54,845 nucleotides of DNA from an uncultured Mycoplasmatota bacterium (GTDB taxonomy: Bacteria; Bacillota_I; Bacilli_A; RF39; UBA660), in NCBI GenBank assembly GCA_900553855.1, contig USFG01000009.1:1-54845 (forward strand). Reading direction: 5' to 3'. The first letter of the stretch is position 1. Every line of letters starts with the position of its first letter. Both the position numbers and the translations under genes were made by a program. Below are positions 7,934-17,082 of the stretch, piece after piece. Under the pieces are notes generated by a model. The model worked only from the letters and a program-made list of their open reading frames with translations, was not told where the DNA came from and made no database searches.

Positions 7934-9146
7934 TTATATCATCCTCACTAAATATATTCTCTACCGCTTTAATAATTCCTAATTTACCATATTCAAATGT
8001 TAGAGCCCCTTGTAAATAAGCAACGAAAGGTTTTCTTATTGGAGCATCACAAGATAATTCTATACTAGACCCTTCCGTAAATGATCCACTGGCCATAATA
8101 ATTTGATTATCATATCCTGGCATATCAGTTGGAACTGGTAAATAACATGAATCTATTGCACTTCCCATTTGAATTCCTTTAACAAATTTAATTAACTTTT
8201 CTCTATCATTAAATACAATGCCTAGAACTATATCATTAAGTTCATTGTTAATCATATCACAGCCTAATAACTTTAATAGTTCTCTAGCAAATACCTTAGT
8301 TTTTAACGCATTACCAACAACCATTGGAGCTTCATAAAACCCGAGCATAAAGTTTCTTGTTTGATTAAGAGATGGTCCTACTTCAGCACCTAAGCCAGGA
8401 GATGTTAATCTTTCACTGCACAAATTAACTAGTTTACTCTTACCACAAATATATCCACCATTATTGGCGATTCCGCCCCCTAAATTCTTAATCAGAGATC
8501 CAACAACTAAATCAGTTCCAATTTCAGTAGGCTCTTTATACGAACACATTTCACAATAACAATTATCAATCATAATTATTACTTCTTTATTAATACTTCT
8601 AATAAACTTAATAACTTTCTCTATTTTATCAATACTTAAAGTGTCTCTTAAACTATAACCAATTGATCTTTGAATATGAACCATTTTAACATTTAAACTA
8701 TCTCTAATTTTATCATAATCAAAATCATTATTAATTAAATCAATATATTTAAAATTAATACCAAATGCCTTTAAAGAACTAGGATTATCTTTAATTCCAA
8801 TAACTTCATGTAAAGTATCATATGGTAAACCAGAAATAGATAATAATGTATCGCCAGGTCTTAAAATTCCAAAAAATGCAGTTGATAAAGCATGAGTTCC
8901 ACTAACAAATTGGCATCTAACTAAAGCCGATTCACATCCAAAATAATCAGCAAATACCTTCTCTACTTTATCTCTACCAATATCATTATAACCATAACCA
9001 GTTGATGAATTAAAATCTGTTGTTAATACTTTTTCCTTATGAAAAGCATCCAATACTTTTTTAGAATTACTATAAACTATTTTATCTATTTCTTTTAATT
9101 CATCTTCTATTTTTTTATTTACAATATCTATATATTTATCTAACAT
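7923..9146 (-). CDS. Methionine gamma-lyase family / aluminium resistance-like PLP enzyme
   Basis: This is a cytosolic PLP-dependent enzyme of fold type I from the COG4100 group (cystathionine beta-lyase-like, annotated as aluminium resistance protein). The protein has about 407 residues, normal for the family. Seen motifs are the N-terminal STGYGYNDIGRD, the cofactor-binding FVSGTHALS segment, and SLIKNLGGG containing the likely Schiff-base lysine. The exact substrate is unknown; a C-S lyase role is inferred from homology. I choose the ATG at 9146, which follows GGTGA inside the end of the dehydrogenase gene, rather than the GTG 9 nt upstream. It overlaps both neighbours, so the three genes are one translationally coupled operon. 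Confidence 0.87.
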   Translation of the reverse strand: MLDKYIDIVNKKIEDELKEIDKIVYSNSKKVLDAFHKEKVLTTDFNSSTGYGYNDIGRDKVEKVFADYFGCESALVRCQFVSGTHALSTAFFGILRPGDTLLSISGLPYDTLHEVIGIKDNPSSLKAFGINFKYIDLINNDFDYDKIRDSLNVKMVHIQRSIGYSLRDTLSIDKIEKVIKFIRSINKEVIIMIDNCYCEMCSYKEPTEIGTDLVVGSLIKNLGGGIANNGGYICGKSKLVNLCSERLTSPGLGAEVGPSLNQTRNFMLGFYEAPMVVGNALKTKVFARELLKLLGCDMINNELNDIVLGIVFNDREKLIKFVKGIQMGSAIDSCYLPVPTDMPGYDNQIIMASGSFTEGSSIELSCDAPIRKPFVAYLQGALTFEYGKLGIIKAVENIFSEDDISGR

Positions 9147-9807
9147 CTTCACCACTCACTTTAATAATTTGATCTTTTAATTCTTTATTTGTACATATTT
9201 TATATATTAACTTAGCTAAATCCTCTTTTTTAATAAATTTAATTTTCTTCTTGTACTCTTCATCCATTAAATTAGTTATATCCGTATCGATCCAATCAGG
9301 ACAAACACAGTTAACATTGAAATCAGGTAAATATTTAGAGAAGTTATGTGTTAATGAAATAACTCCAGCTTTAGAAACATCATAGTCTATTGATTCAGGA
9401 TAATAAGTATTTATAGCATTAGTACTTGAAATATTAACGATACTTCCTTTATCCATTTTATCAATAGCATATTTAGTAACTAAAAAAGTACCTGTTAAAT
9501 TGGTATGTAATATACGATTAAATTCTAATGCACTTTTATCTTTTAAATCTTTATCATCACTAATAGCAGCATTATTAATTAAATAATCTAAATGATCAAT
9601 TCTATCAAACATAGTTTTAACTTCATCTTCATTAGATATGTCACACTTAATTACTTCTACATTAACATTAGTAATACTATCAGCAAGTTTATAGGCTTCT
9701 TTCTCACTATGATTATAATTAATAATTACATCTACTCCATTAGTAGCAAATACTTTAATGATTTCAGCACCTAATCCCCTACTAGAACCAGTAACTAATA
9801 CTTTCAC
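9136..9807 (-). CDS. Short-chain dehydrogenase/reductase (FabG-like)
   Basis: This NAD(P)-dependent oxidoreductase has the classical SDR fold. The dinucleotide motif TGSSRGLG lies at residues 6-13, NNA follows the fourth strand, the catalytic Ser is in NISSTN, and Tyr/Lys are in YDVSK. It is 223 residues, slightly shorter than FabG (about 245). The context, directly upstream of a PLP lyase rather than fatty-acid genes, suggests a role outside fatty-acid synthesis, but the substrate cannot be read from sequence. It is the first gene of the operon. Confidence 0.87.
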   Translation of the reverse strand: MKVLVTGSSRGLGAEIIKVFATNGVDVIINYNHSEKEAYKLADSITNVNVEVIKCDISNEDEVKTMFDRIDHLDYLINNAAISDDKDLKDKSALEFNRILHTNLTGTFLVTKYAIDKMDKGSIVNISSTNAINTYYPESIDYDVSKAGVISLTHNFSKYLPDFNVNCVCPDWIDTDITNLMDEEYKKKIKFIKKEDLAKLIYKICTNKELKDQIIKVSGEDVR

Positions 9808-9923
9808 ATTAACACCTTCATTTCTTTAATAATTCTATCAAACTAAATAAAAAAAAGAAACCATGTTTATTATTCTAATGGATATAATTATATAATTAGT
9901 TTGATTATTGAATATATACCATT

Positions 9924-9953
9924 AAAAAAATATGTACATCACATACATATTTT
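9924..9953 (-). terminator. Terminator of the nrdD-nrdG-dut operon
   Basis: Read on the minus strand, a 10-bp stem (AAAATATGTA / TACATATTTT) with a 7-nt loop is followed by a T-run. It begins at the dut stop codon. Confidence 0.75.
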
Positions 9954-10410
9954 ATTTTTTATCAGTAGATCCAAATCCGCCTACTCTTTCACCTTCAGCA
10001 CCATCATCATCTGTTAATAAATATTTTTGAAATATAGCTTGGCCAATTACGTCGCCTTTATGAATAACTAAATCCTCATCCTTAAAATTCCAAAATTGAA
10101 AATAGAAATGTCCATCATTATCAATATTATTATAATAATCATGATCTACCACTCCAATAGAGTTAGGTAAAATAACTCCTTTTTTTGGTCCACTGCTTCT
10201 ATTAACAAGCATTATCCATTCATCTTCCATACAATAAGCTTTTAATCCTGTTGGAATAAGTGTAGGTTTAATTCCAGGTTTATAGGGTGGAATTACAACA
10301 TCTTCTGCTGCTTCCACATCATATCCTGCAGAATATTTTGTTTTTCTAACTGGAAGATTTATTCCTTTATCTTCCCACCCCTTTGCTATTTCAAATCCTC
10401 TTTGTTTCAT
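9952..10410 (-). CDS. dut: dUTP diphosphatase (dUTPase)
   Basis: The enzyme hydrolyses dUTP to dUMP and PPi in the cytosol, keeping uracil out of DNA and feeding dTMP synthesis. All five trimeric-dUTPase motifs are visible in 152 residues: AGYDVEA, NRSSGPKKG, GVVDHDYY with the catalytic Asp, GDVIGQAIF, and the C-terminal RVGGFGST that closes over the substrate. An insertion between motifs 2 and 4 makes it slightly unlike the E. coli form. It starts 2 nt after nrdG, so it is co-expressed with the anaerobic ribonucleotide reductase. Confidence 0.95.
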   Translation of the reverse strand: MKQRGFEIAKGWEDKGINLPVRKTKYSAGYDVEAAEDVVIPPYKPGIKPTLIPTGLKAYCMEDEWIMLVNRSSGPKKGVILPNSIGVVDHDYYNNIDNDGHFYFQFWNFKDEDLVIHKGDVIGQAIFQKYLLTDDDGAEGERVGGFGSTDKK

Positions 10411-10412
10411 CT

Positions 10413-10910
10413 CTACTCCTCTTCATACAACACTACTTTACCACTTTTAAGTGATTTTGTAACATCTATTGCTCTTTGATTAGAAGATCCCATATATTTA
10501 AGTCTTGGATCTTTAAGTTCTTCTACGAATCTACCATCAACAATTACATCAACATATTTAATACCTTCTTGTTTACTTAAATAATCTTCAAAATTATATC
10601 CACTCCAAGACCATATTGTCTTATTAGGTAATTCTTTCTTAAATTTTTTAACTAACTTAGTAGTTCCCTCTATGTTATTAGGATGCCAAGGCTCACCTCC
10701 TAATATAGATAAGCCTTTAATATGATCCATTTTACATAAATTTATTACTTCATCAATTACACTATCATCAAATTCCTTGCCACCATCAAAATCCCAAGTA
10801 TCTTGATTAAAACAATTTTTACAATGAAAGGCACACCCTTGAAAAAATATTGATACCCTAACTCCTGGTCCATTAGCAATATCCATTTTTCTTATTTTAT
10901 TATAGCGCAT
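10413..10910 (-). CDS. nrdG: Anaerobic ribonucleotide reductase activating protein
   Basis: This radical SAM enzyme generates the glycyl radical on NrdD. The CxxxCxxC cluster motif is present as CAFHCKNC near residues 26-33, next to GPGVRVSIFFQG, with the SAM-binding SILGGEP further on. The length of 165 residues is typical. It lies 2 nt downstream of nrdD and 2 nt upstream of dut in one transcript. The enzyme is oxygen-sensitive, supporting an anaerobic life style. Confidence 0.96.
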   Translation of the reverse strand: MRYNKIRKMDIANGPGVRVSIFFQGCAFHCKNCFNQDTWDFDGGKEFDDSVIDEVINLCKMDHIKGLSILGGEPWHPNNIEGTTKLVKKFKKELPNKTIWSWSGYNFEDYLSKQEGIKYVDVIVDGRFVEELKDPRLKYMGSSNQRAIDVTKSLKSGKVVLYEEE

Positions 10911-10912
10911 AT

Positions 10913-13066
10913 TTACGCCTCTTTATTATCTAAATGAACTACTCTTTCTTTAATTTCTTGAGTTCTTCCCTTATTCCAAAAATTAGTACCGATATAACCA
11001 CATGTTCTTCTAGCAACATTTAATTTATCATGATCTCTATTTCCACAATTTGGACAATACCATTCTAATTTTTCATCTAAAAGTATTTCACCATTATATC
11101 CACAAGCTTGACAATAATCACTCTTAGTATTTAATTCAGCATACATAATATTATTATAAATATATTTAATAACTTCCATTACTGCATCTAAATTATTAGT
11201 TAAATTAGCTGTTTCTACGTAACTAATTGCTCCACCTGGAGATAATTTTTGGAATTCACTTTCAAGTTGTAATTTACTAAATGCATCTATTTCTTCAAAT
11301 ACAGGTACATGATAAGAATTAGTAATATAATTACGATCAGTAATTCCTTTAATAACTCCAAATCTATCTCTTAAACATTTAGCAAATTTATATGTAGTTG
11401 ATTCAATTGGAGTTCCATAAACAGAATAATCTATATTTTCCTCTGCTTTCCACTCACTACATTTATCTACCATATGTTTCATAACTTCTAAACCAAATTC
11501 TTTACCCTTGCCACCATCAGTATGACTCTTACCTGTCATATATTTAACACATTCATACAAACCAGCATAACCAAGTGATAATGTTGAATAACCACCATGT
11601 AATAAATCATGAATTGATTCACCCTTACCTAATCTTGCAAGTGCTCCATATTGCCATAATATAGGTGCAACATCAGAAGTTACTTTAGATAATCTTTTAT
11701 GTCTAATTTGTAATGCTCTATGACATAGTTCTAATCTCTCATCAAAGATATCCCAGAAATTATTCATATCCTTATCGCTAGATAAAGCAACATCAACTAA
11801 ATTAATTGTAACAACACCTTGATTAAATCTACCATAATATTTTGGTTTACCATCTTTATCAACATAAGGAGTTAAGAAAGAACGACATCCCATACATGGA
11901 TAACATTGTCCATTACCATTTTTATCAATTTTATTTTCTTTCATAATCTTTTCAGAAATATAATCAGGAACCATTCTCTTAGCAGTACATTCTGCAGCTA
12001 ATTTAGTTAAGTAATAATACTTACTATCTTCTTTAATATTATCTTCTTCAAGAACATATAAAAGTTTAGGGAACGCTGGAGTAATATAAACTCCTTTTTC
12101 ATTTTTCATACCAAGAATTCTTTGCTTTAACACTTCTTCAATAATCATAGCAAGTTCTTCTTTATATTCATCTGTTTCACCTAAATACATACAAACACTT
12201 AAAAAAGGAGCTTGACCATTTGTTGTAGTCATTGAATTAATTTGATATTGAAAAGTTTGAACACCATCAGTTATTTCTTTAGCTAAATCTTCACTAACAA
12301 ATTGCTTAATTTGATCTTTATTTAATCCTCTTGCCTTATATTTTCTTTCATATATTTCTTTACTTGCTCTAACAAATGGTGCTAAATGTGTTAAAGTAAT
12401 TGTACATCCACCATATTGACTAGAACTTACTGCTGTAATAATTTGAGTAGCAATAGTCATAGCTGTTAAAAATCTATGTGGCTTTTCAATCATAACTCCA
12501 TTAATATTTGTTCCATTTTGTAGCATATCCTCTAAATTAATTAAATCACAATTATGTAAAGCATTTTGTGCAAAATAATCTGCATCATGAAAATGAATAA
12601 TACCATCATCATGTGCTTGAACTATATCTTCAGGAAGTAAAAATCTTCTTGTAATATCTGTTGATGTAATACCTGCTAAATAATCTCTTTGAGTAGTAAC
12701 AATTTTAGCGTTTTTATTAGAGTTTTCAGTGTTCCAATATTCGCTTTCACCATCAATTAATTCTTTAATAGCTAAATCAGTTGTATTACTTCTTCTTACT
12801 AATTCTCTTGTATATCTATAAGTAATATATTTCTTAGCAAGTTCATACTTTCCTTGCGCCATTAATTTCATTTCAATTATATCCTGGATATCTTCAACTA
12901 AAATTCTTTTTTTACCCAACTTTTCAATATATTTAATTATATTTTTTATTTGAGTAGATGATGCTTGTTCTTCCTCCTCAACTTCATTATTTGCCTTTAA
13001 AATCGCATTTTCTACTTTTTCAGGACACCAATCTACCATATGTCCATCACGTTTAATAACTTTCAT
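10913..13066 (-). CDS. nrdD: Anaerobic ribonucleoside-triphosphate reductase
   Basis: This class III ribonucleotide reductase reduces NTPs to dNTPs using a glycyl radical. The 717 residues contain an N-terminal ATP-cone (about 1-90, starting KVIKRDGHMVDW), the catalytic barrel with NALHNC and NTxxx-type segments, a zinc-binding site with CQACGY and CPNCG, and the C-terminal glycyl-radical motif CGYIG about 30 residues from the end. An AGAGGT ribosome binding site precedes the ATG. The promoter region holds an extended -10 with a poor -35 and an upstream palindrome, suggesting activation by the divergent Crp/Fnr-type regulator. Confidence 0.97.
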   Translation of the reverse strand: MKVIKRDGHMVDWCPEKVENAILKANNEVEEEEQASSTQIKNIIKYIEKLGKKRILVEDIQDIIEMKLMAQGKYELAKKYITYRYTRELVRRSNTTDLAIKELIDGESEYWNTENSNKNAKIVTTQRDYLAGITSTDITRRFLLPEDIVQAHDDGIIHFHDADYFAQNALHNCDLINLEDMLQNGTNINGVMIEKPHRFLTAMTIATQIITAVSSSQYGGCTITLTHLAPFVRASKEIYERKYKARGLNKDQIKQFVSEDLAKEITDGVQTFQYQINSMTTTNGQAPFLSVCMYLGETDEYKEELAMIIEEVLKQRILGMKNEKGVYITPAFPKLLYVLEEDNIKEDSKYYYLTKLAAECTAKRMVPDYISEKIMKENKIDKNGNGQCYPCMGCRSFLTPYVDKDGKPKYYGRFNQGVVTINLVDVALSSDKDMNNFWDIFDERLELCHRALQIRHKRLSKVTSDVAPILWQYGALARLGKGESIHDLLHGGYSTLSLGYAGLYECVKYMTGKSHTDGGKGKEFGLEVMKHMVDKCSEWKAEENIDYSVYGTPIESTTYKFAKCLRDRFGVIKGITDRNYITNSYHVPVFEEIDAFSKLQLESEFQKLSPGGAISYVETANLTNNLDAVMEVIKYIYNNIMYAELNTKSDYCQACGYNGEILLDEKLEWYCPNCGNRDHDKLNVARRTCGYIGTNFWNKGRTQEIKERVVHLDNKEA

Positions 13067-13092
13067 TTACTCTACCTCTTTCTTACGTTAAC

Positions 13093-13108
13093 TAAAAAAA
13101 GTATAGCA
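13093..13108 (-). promoter_or_regulatory. Extended -10 promoter of nrdD-nrdG-dut
   Basis: On the minus strand TGCTATACT occupies 13100-13108, an extended -10 element with predicted start near 13093. The sequence at the -35 position (CAAAAT) is poor, as expected for an activator-dependent promoter. The palindrome at 13126-13143 is centred 41.5 nt upstream of this start. Confidence 0.6.
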
Positions 13109-13125
13109 CACTAAATTAAACTATT

Positions 13126-13143
13126 TTGGTGCAATTGCACCAA
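13126..13143. promoter_or_regulatory. 18-bp perfect palindrome, candidate Crp/Fnr-type operator
   Basis: TTGGTGCAATTGCACCAA is fully self-complementary. It sits between divergent nrdD and the regulator gene. It is centred at -41.5 for the nrdD promoter and overlaps the -35 (TTGCAC) of the regulator's own promoter. That geometry suits activation of nrdD and self-repression. Binding by the adjacent regulator is inferred. Confidence 0.65.
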
Positions 13144-13163
13144 TTATTAAAATATGTTAAAAT
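13135..13163 (+). promoter_or_regulatory. Promoter of the Crp/Fnr-type regulator gene
   Basis: TTGCAC and TAAAAT are separated by 17 nt, with the predicted start near 13170. The -35 hexamer lies inside the right half of the palindrome at 13126-13143. Confidence 0.65.
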
Positions 13164-13182
13164 TTTACATAGAGGTGTAAAC

Positions 13183-13818
13183 ATGAATGATTTATTTAAA
13201 AATATTCCCGAAAAAGTTCAAAATAAAATCTTAGAATTATTAAAATCATTTACTTATTCATTTACTAATAACGTTATTATACCTAAAGATATTTTTTATT
13301 CTAAATCTATTTTAATTGTACTAGAAGGTACTATTGAAATTAATAAATTAGACTATAATGACAACGAAACAACCATTGATTTATTAACTAAAAGTGATAT
13401 CATAACAACCTTTACTATCCCTTTTTTAGATAATGACTATACACTCTATTTAAAAGAACAAACCAAAATATTAGTACTAGACTTTAACTTCATAATATCA
13501 AATGAAGTAAATAATAAATATTACAATCAACTACTTAAAAATCTTCTTGATATATTAAGTAAAAAAATGATTAATATAAATAATCGTATGGAAATAATGT
13601 CAAATAAAACTATTAGAAACAAACTCTTAACTTTTTTTAAACAACAATCTAAAAAATATAACAGTAACATAATATATTTACCATTTAACTTTACTTCTCT
13701 TTCTAACTATTTATGCGTTGATCGTTCAGCTATGAATCGAGAATTAAAACATTTAAAAGATGAAAATTTAATTGAAATAAAAGGTAGAAGAATCAAACTA
13801 AATTATTATCTAAACTAA
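13183..13818 (+). CDS. Crp/Fnr family transcriptional regulator
   Basis: The 211-residue protein has the Crp/Fnr layout: an N-terminal cyclic-nucleotide-binding-like beta-roll (about 15-115), a dimerisation helix (about 120-150) and a C-terminal winged helix (about 155-211) with recognition helix SNYLCVDRSAMNRELKHL. No N-terminal Cys cluster is present, so it is not a classical iron-sulphur Fnr. The effector is unknown. The ATG at 13183 follows AGAGGTG; the longer frame would start inside the promoter. It is divergent from nrdD across a palindrome it probably binds. Confidence 0.88.
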   Translation: MNDLFKNIPEKVQNKILELLKSFTYSFTNNVIIPKDIFYSKSILIVLEGTIEINKLDYNDNETTIDLLTKSDIITTFTIPFLDNDYTLYLKEQTKILVLDFNFIISNEVNNKYYNQLLKNLLDILSKKMININNRMEIMSNKTIRNKLLTFFKQQSKKYNSNIIYLPFNFTSLSNYLCVDRSAMNRELKHLKDENLIEIKGRRIKLNYYLN

Positions 13819-13852
13819 AAATTAAGATGGGCACTAACGCTCATCTTAATTT
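13815..13852. terminator. Bidirectional terminator
   Basis: AAATTAAGATGGGC pairs with GCTCATCTTAATTT (one G-T) around a 6-nt loop. A-rich and T-rich flanks let it terminate both the regulator gene and the converging prepilin-like gene, whose stop lies inside the stem. Confidence 0.85.
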
Positions 13853-15650
13853 CTTTCAAAATAACAATTTATTTCTTTTCTACTACTATCTAAATAACTT
13901 ATTGCTTTCTTAAATGTATGAGTACTCTTGCCCACCTGACTATTACAAACTTCATCACGATTAATGTCATCTTTTTTAGTCATATAAATTGTAACAGGAT
14001 CAGCAAGTTCTGAAGTAAATCCATTAACATTATCCGCATCTTGATAATGATTATATACTTTATATTCTACTGTACCAGGTTTAAATGTTATTTTATTATT
14101 TAATGTTGTTTTAAATGTTCCATTAGAATTTATAATACACTCATTATTTGAATTACATGTAACAGGTTCTACTCCCGGTACATTAACATAACCACTTATA
14201 GTAAGTACTATTTCTTGTCCATATCTATATGTATGAGTTCCTGGACTTGATAAATTAATTGTTGTAGTAGCAACATCTTTACTTGTATTTGGAGTTAATG
14301 TTAATGCAAAATCACTTAAGTTAGTTTTAATATTATTAAGATCTTTCGAATCAAATGTTACCGATACACTTTCATTTCTGTCATAATAACAATTTATCTC
14401 TTTTTTACTCCTATCCAAATAACTTATAGTTTCATTATATGTAAATCCATCTTTTGATTGATTACATTCATTATTATAGTTTTTAACATCACCATCTGAT
14501 AGAACAATTCCTTTTGTTTTAACAAAATTCGAAGTATATCCATTGATATCATCAGCATCTTGATAATGATGATAAACCATATATTCTATTTCAGTAGGTT
14601 TAGACTTAACATATACTTTTAAATTATTGTTTGTTGGAACATTTACTCTTGCTACGCCATCTTTACCAATTGTACATTGATTACTATCACTACATGTAAC
14701 ACTATCAAGTTGATAATCAGTTACAAAATCACTTTTATTAATTATTATTTCTTGTCCATGTCTATATTCAATAGCAGTACTATTATTTGTTAAAGAAGTT
14801 AAACCAAGTACTATACTAGAAGCAGGAACTATATTAATTTTAGAAACATTTGAATCAAAAGCAATAGCATTACCTTTTACAAAAGTTACTTTATATTTAT
14901 TTCTATCAAAATAACAATCAATTTCTTTTTTACTACTATCTAAATAACTTAAAGAACTATTATAGGTATAAGTACTATTTTTATTACTTTGTTTTCCACA
15001 AACATTTGCATAATTAGTACTATCAGTATTTGTCATTGAAACATTTTCACTTGTTCCAACTTCAGTACTATAACCATTAATATCATCAGCATCTTGATAA
15101 TGATTATATACTTTATATTCAACTGTACCAGGTTTAAATGTTAAATTATTACTTACTGTAGTTTTAAACGTTCCATTAGTATTTATAATACACTCATTAT
15201 TCGAATTGCACGTAACAGGTTCTTTATTTGGTACATTAGAATAACCACTTATTGTTAATACTATTTCTTGTCCATATCTATATGTATGTTTATTTTTTGA
15301 AGTATCACGTAATATTCCATCAATAGTAGAAACATCTTTGCTATTATTTGGAGTTAATTTTAAATCAAAATCATCTAAACTAGAATTATTACGAACATTA
15401 TAAAGTAATTGATCAAATGTTACTGTAACACTTTCATCTCTATCATAGTAACAATTAACTTCGTGATTAGTTGTATTATAAAAACTAATTGCACTTATGT
15501 AAGTATACCCAGATACTTTTTGACAATATTTAGTTTTAACATTAGCTTCAGTCATAGTTTCACTAACACCATCACTATTACTAATTAATACACTACTATA
15601 ACCATTAATATCATCCGCATCTTGATAATGATGATAAACTATATATTTAG
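13846..15650 (-). repeat. Tandem coding repeats, about 530-nt period
   Basis: Four copies of the HYQDAD landmark lie near 15620, 15090, 14560 and 14038, with matching downstream blocks. Copies 2 and 4 share extended near-identical stretches around TFKPGTVEYKVYNHYQ, indicating recent duplication or gene conversion. Confidence 0.8.
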
Positions 15651-17049
15651 GAGGTATTTTTTTAGATTGTGGAGTAATTGTTACACTATCTGCATAAGAA
15701 ACAAGAGTAATTGTTCCATCGTCATTTAAAGTACATTCTCCACTCATACAAACGATAGAACCATATTCATAACCATTTTTATAATTAACTTTTAAAGTTA
15801 TTTTTTGTCCATACTTATAAAAACCAGTAATTTTAGTTGTCGTACCACTCATAGTTTTAGATCCTGGATTAACTAGTACACTAACTATATTAGTATCCTT
15901 TAAGTCAAATGATAGATTTGTTCTTTTAAGTTTATAATAACATTTTTCTGAATTATATTCTTCAAACACATAATTTTCTTTAACATTTGCCTCACAATAT
16001 GATTTAGCTTCATCATCAGTTACAAACAACTTGTTATTATTTATATCAGTATCATATTTATTTTCTTCATCTGGATTCTCATAATACATACCAACATCTA
16101 GCATATACCTAGATTTAATTGTTAACTTAATATCTTTCCCTGCATTAAAAGTAATTTTTATTGTGCTATCTTCTTTATTATACTCACAACTTTCAGGAAC
16201 ATCACAATAACTTTTATTTTCATCATATAAATAATTTTGATTAAATTTTACTTTAATAGTTACACTTTCATTAAGTTTATATCTTTTCTCTTCATTAAAA
16301 TCTTCTAAAATTACATTATCATCTTTATCTATAATTAAGCTATATCTAATTCCTTTTTTATAGATACAATTAACTGTATTTTCATCTTTTATATCATAAC
16401 TTACATAACTGTAATCTTCTATTCCTTTAAAGCTTAAACTTTTACAATAATTTCCTATTTCATTAATAGCTTTATCAACAGTATCTGAACTAGAATCTAA
16501 TTCTATTTTACTACCATCTTCTTCAATAGTTATTATTTTAAACTTATAAGATTTTTTATCAAAAATAGATTTATCATCATCATTTTCTTTAATTCCAGCA
16601 CTTTTACCACAAATTGTATCATAATTTTTATCACTAACTGTTTCATTTTCTTTTTGAATCTGAATCTCTGAACTAAACTTATCATTGCTTGAATCATAAA
16701 TAATTTTAACTTTATAATCATTTAAATCCTCATTATTTACTGGATTAATTACTTTTTCATTTTTATCATAATCTATAATTCCGTATTTGGCGATTTTAAA
16801 AACACTTGTATAACAACTATCATTTACAGGTTCTCCATCACACAAACCACCTTTAGAAAACAAACTTCTATTATTTGTTAAATATAAATTTAAACTTTCC
16901 TCTATTAAACTTAACTTATTTTTACATAATTTAATTTTAGAATTATTATTAACTCGTTGAACTTGTGAAATAGTTAGTATTAAAACTATACTTAATAAAG
17001 CAATTACCACTAATAATTCAACAAAAGTAAAACCTTTATTATTTTTCAC
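13846..17049 (-). CDS. Giant prepilin-like protein with tandem Cys-containing repeats
   Basis: This 1067-residue protein begins with a type IV prepilin signal: a short basic leader, then GFTFVELLVVIALLS with Glu at mature position 5. A prepilin peptidase would cut after Gly6. Ordinary pseudopilins are 100-200 residues, so this is very long. The rest is a Cys-containing beta-rich ectodomain. A module with HYQDAD, NCYYDR, RYGQEIVL and TCNSNNEC landmarks recurs about every 177 residues (starts near 476, 653, 830 and 1003), the last being partial and ending the protein. A GTG start follows AAGGTGAA. It is downstream of a membrane-anchored partner gene by 33 nt. It is likely displayed on the surface; the ligand is unknown. 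Confidence 0.8.
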   Translation of the reverse strand: MKNNKGFTFVELLVVIALLSIVLILTISQVQRVNNNSKIKLCKNKLSLIEESLNLYLTNNRSLFSKGGLCDGEPVNDSCYTSVFKIAKYGIIDYDKNEKVINPVNNEDLNDYKVKIIYDSSNDKFSSEIQIQKENETVSDKNYDTICGKSAGIKENDDDKSIFDKKSYKFKIITIEEDGSKIELDSSSDTVDKAINEIGNYCKSLSFKGIEDYSYVSYDIKDENTVNCIYKKGIRYSLIIDKDDNVILEDFNEEKRYKLNESVTIKVKFNQNYLYDENKSYCDVPESCEYNKEDSTIKITFNAGKDIKLTIKSRYMLDVGMYYENPDEENKYDTDINNNKLFVTDDEAKSYCEANVKENYVFEEYNSEKCYYKLKRTNLSFDLKDTNIVSVLVNPGSKTMSGTTTKITGFYKYGQKITLKVNYKNGYEYGSIVCMSGECTLNDDGTITLVSYADSVTITPQSKKIPPKYIVYHHYQDADDINGYSSVLISNSDGVSETMTEANVKTKYCQKVSGYTYISAISFYNTTNHEVNCYYDRDESVTVTFDQLLYNVRNNSSLDDFDLKLTPNNSKDVSTIDGILRDTSKNKHTYRYGQEIVLTISGYSNVPNKEPVTCNSNNECIINTNGTFKTTVSNNLTFKPGTVEYKVYNHYQDADDINGYSTEVGTSENVSMTNTDSTNYANVCGKQSNKNSTYTYNSSLSYLDSSKKEIDCYFDRNKYKVTFVKGNAIAFDSNVSKINIVPASSIVLGLTSLTNNSTAIEYRHGQEIIINKSDFVTDYQLDSVTCSDSNQCTIGKDGVARVNVPTNNNLKVYVKSKPTEIEYMVYHHYQDADDINGYTSNFVKTKGIVLSDGDVKNYNNECNQSKDGFTYNETISYLDRSKKEINCYYDRNESVSVTFDSKDLNNIKTNLSDFALTLTPNTSKDVATTTINLSSPGTHTYRYGQEIVLTISGYVNVPGVEPVTCNSNNECIINSNGTFKTTLNNKITFKPGTVEYKVYNHYQDADNVNGFTSELADPVTIYMTKKDDINRDEVCNSQVGKSTHTFKKAISYLDSSRKEINCYFERN

Positions 17050-17082
17050 AAATTCACCTTCTTTATTTTATATTATATATTA

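Noticed and set aside
16533..16721. Minus-strand 62-codon ORF within the giant prepilin-like gene
   Set aside because: It is a frame-shifted shadow with Lys/Met/Leu-biased composition and no start signals.
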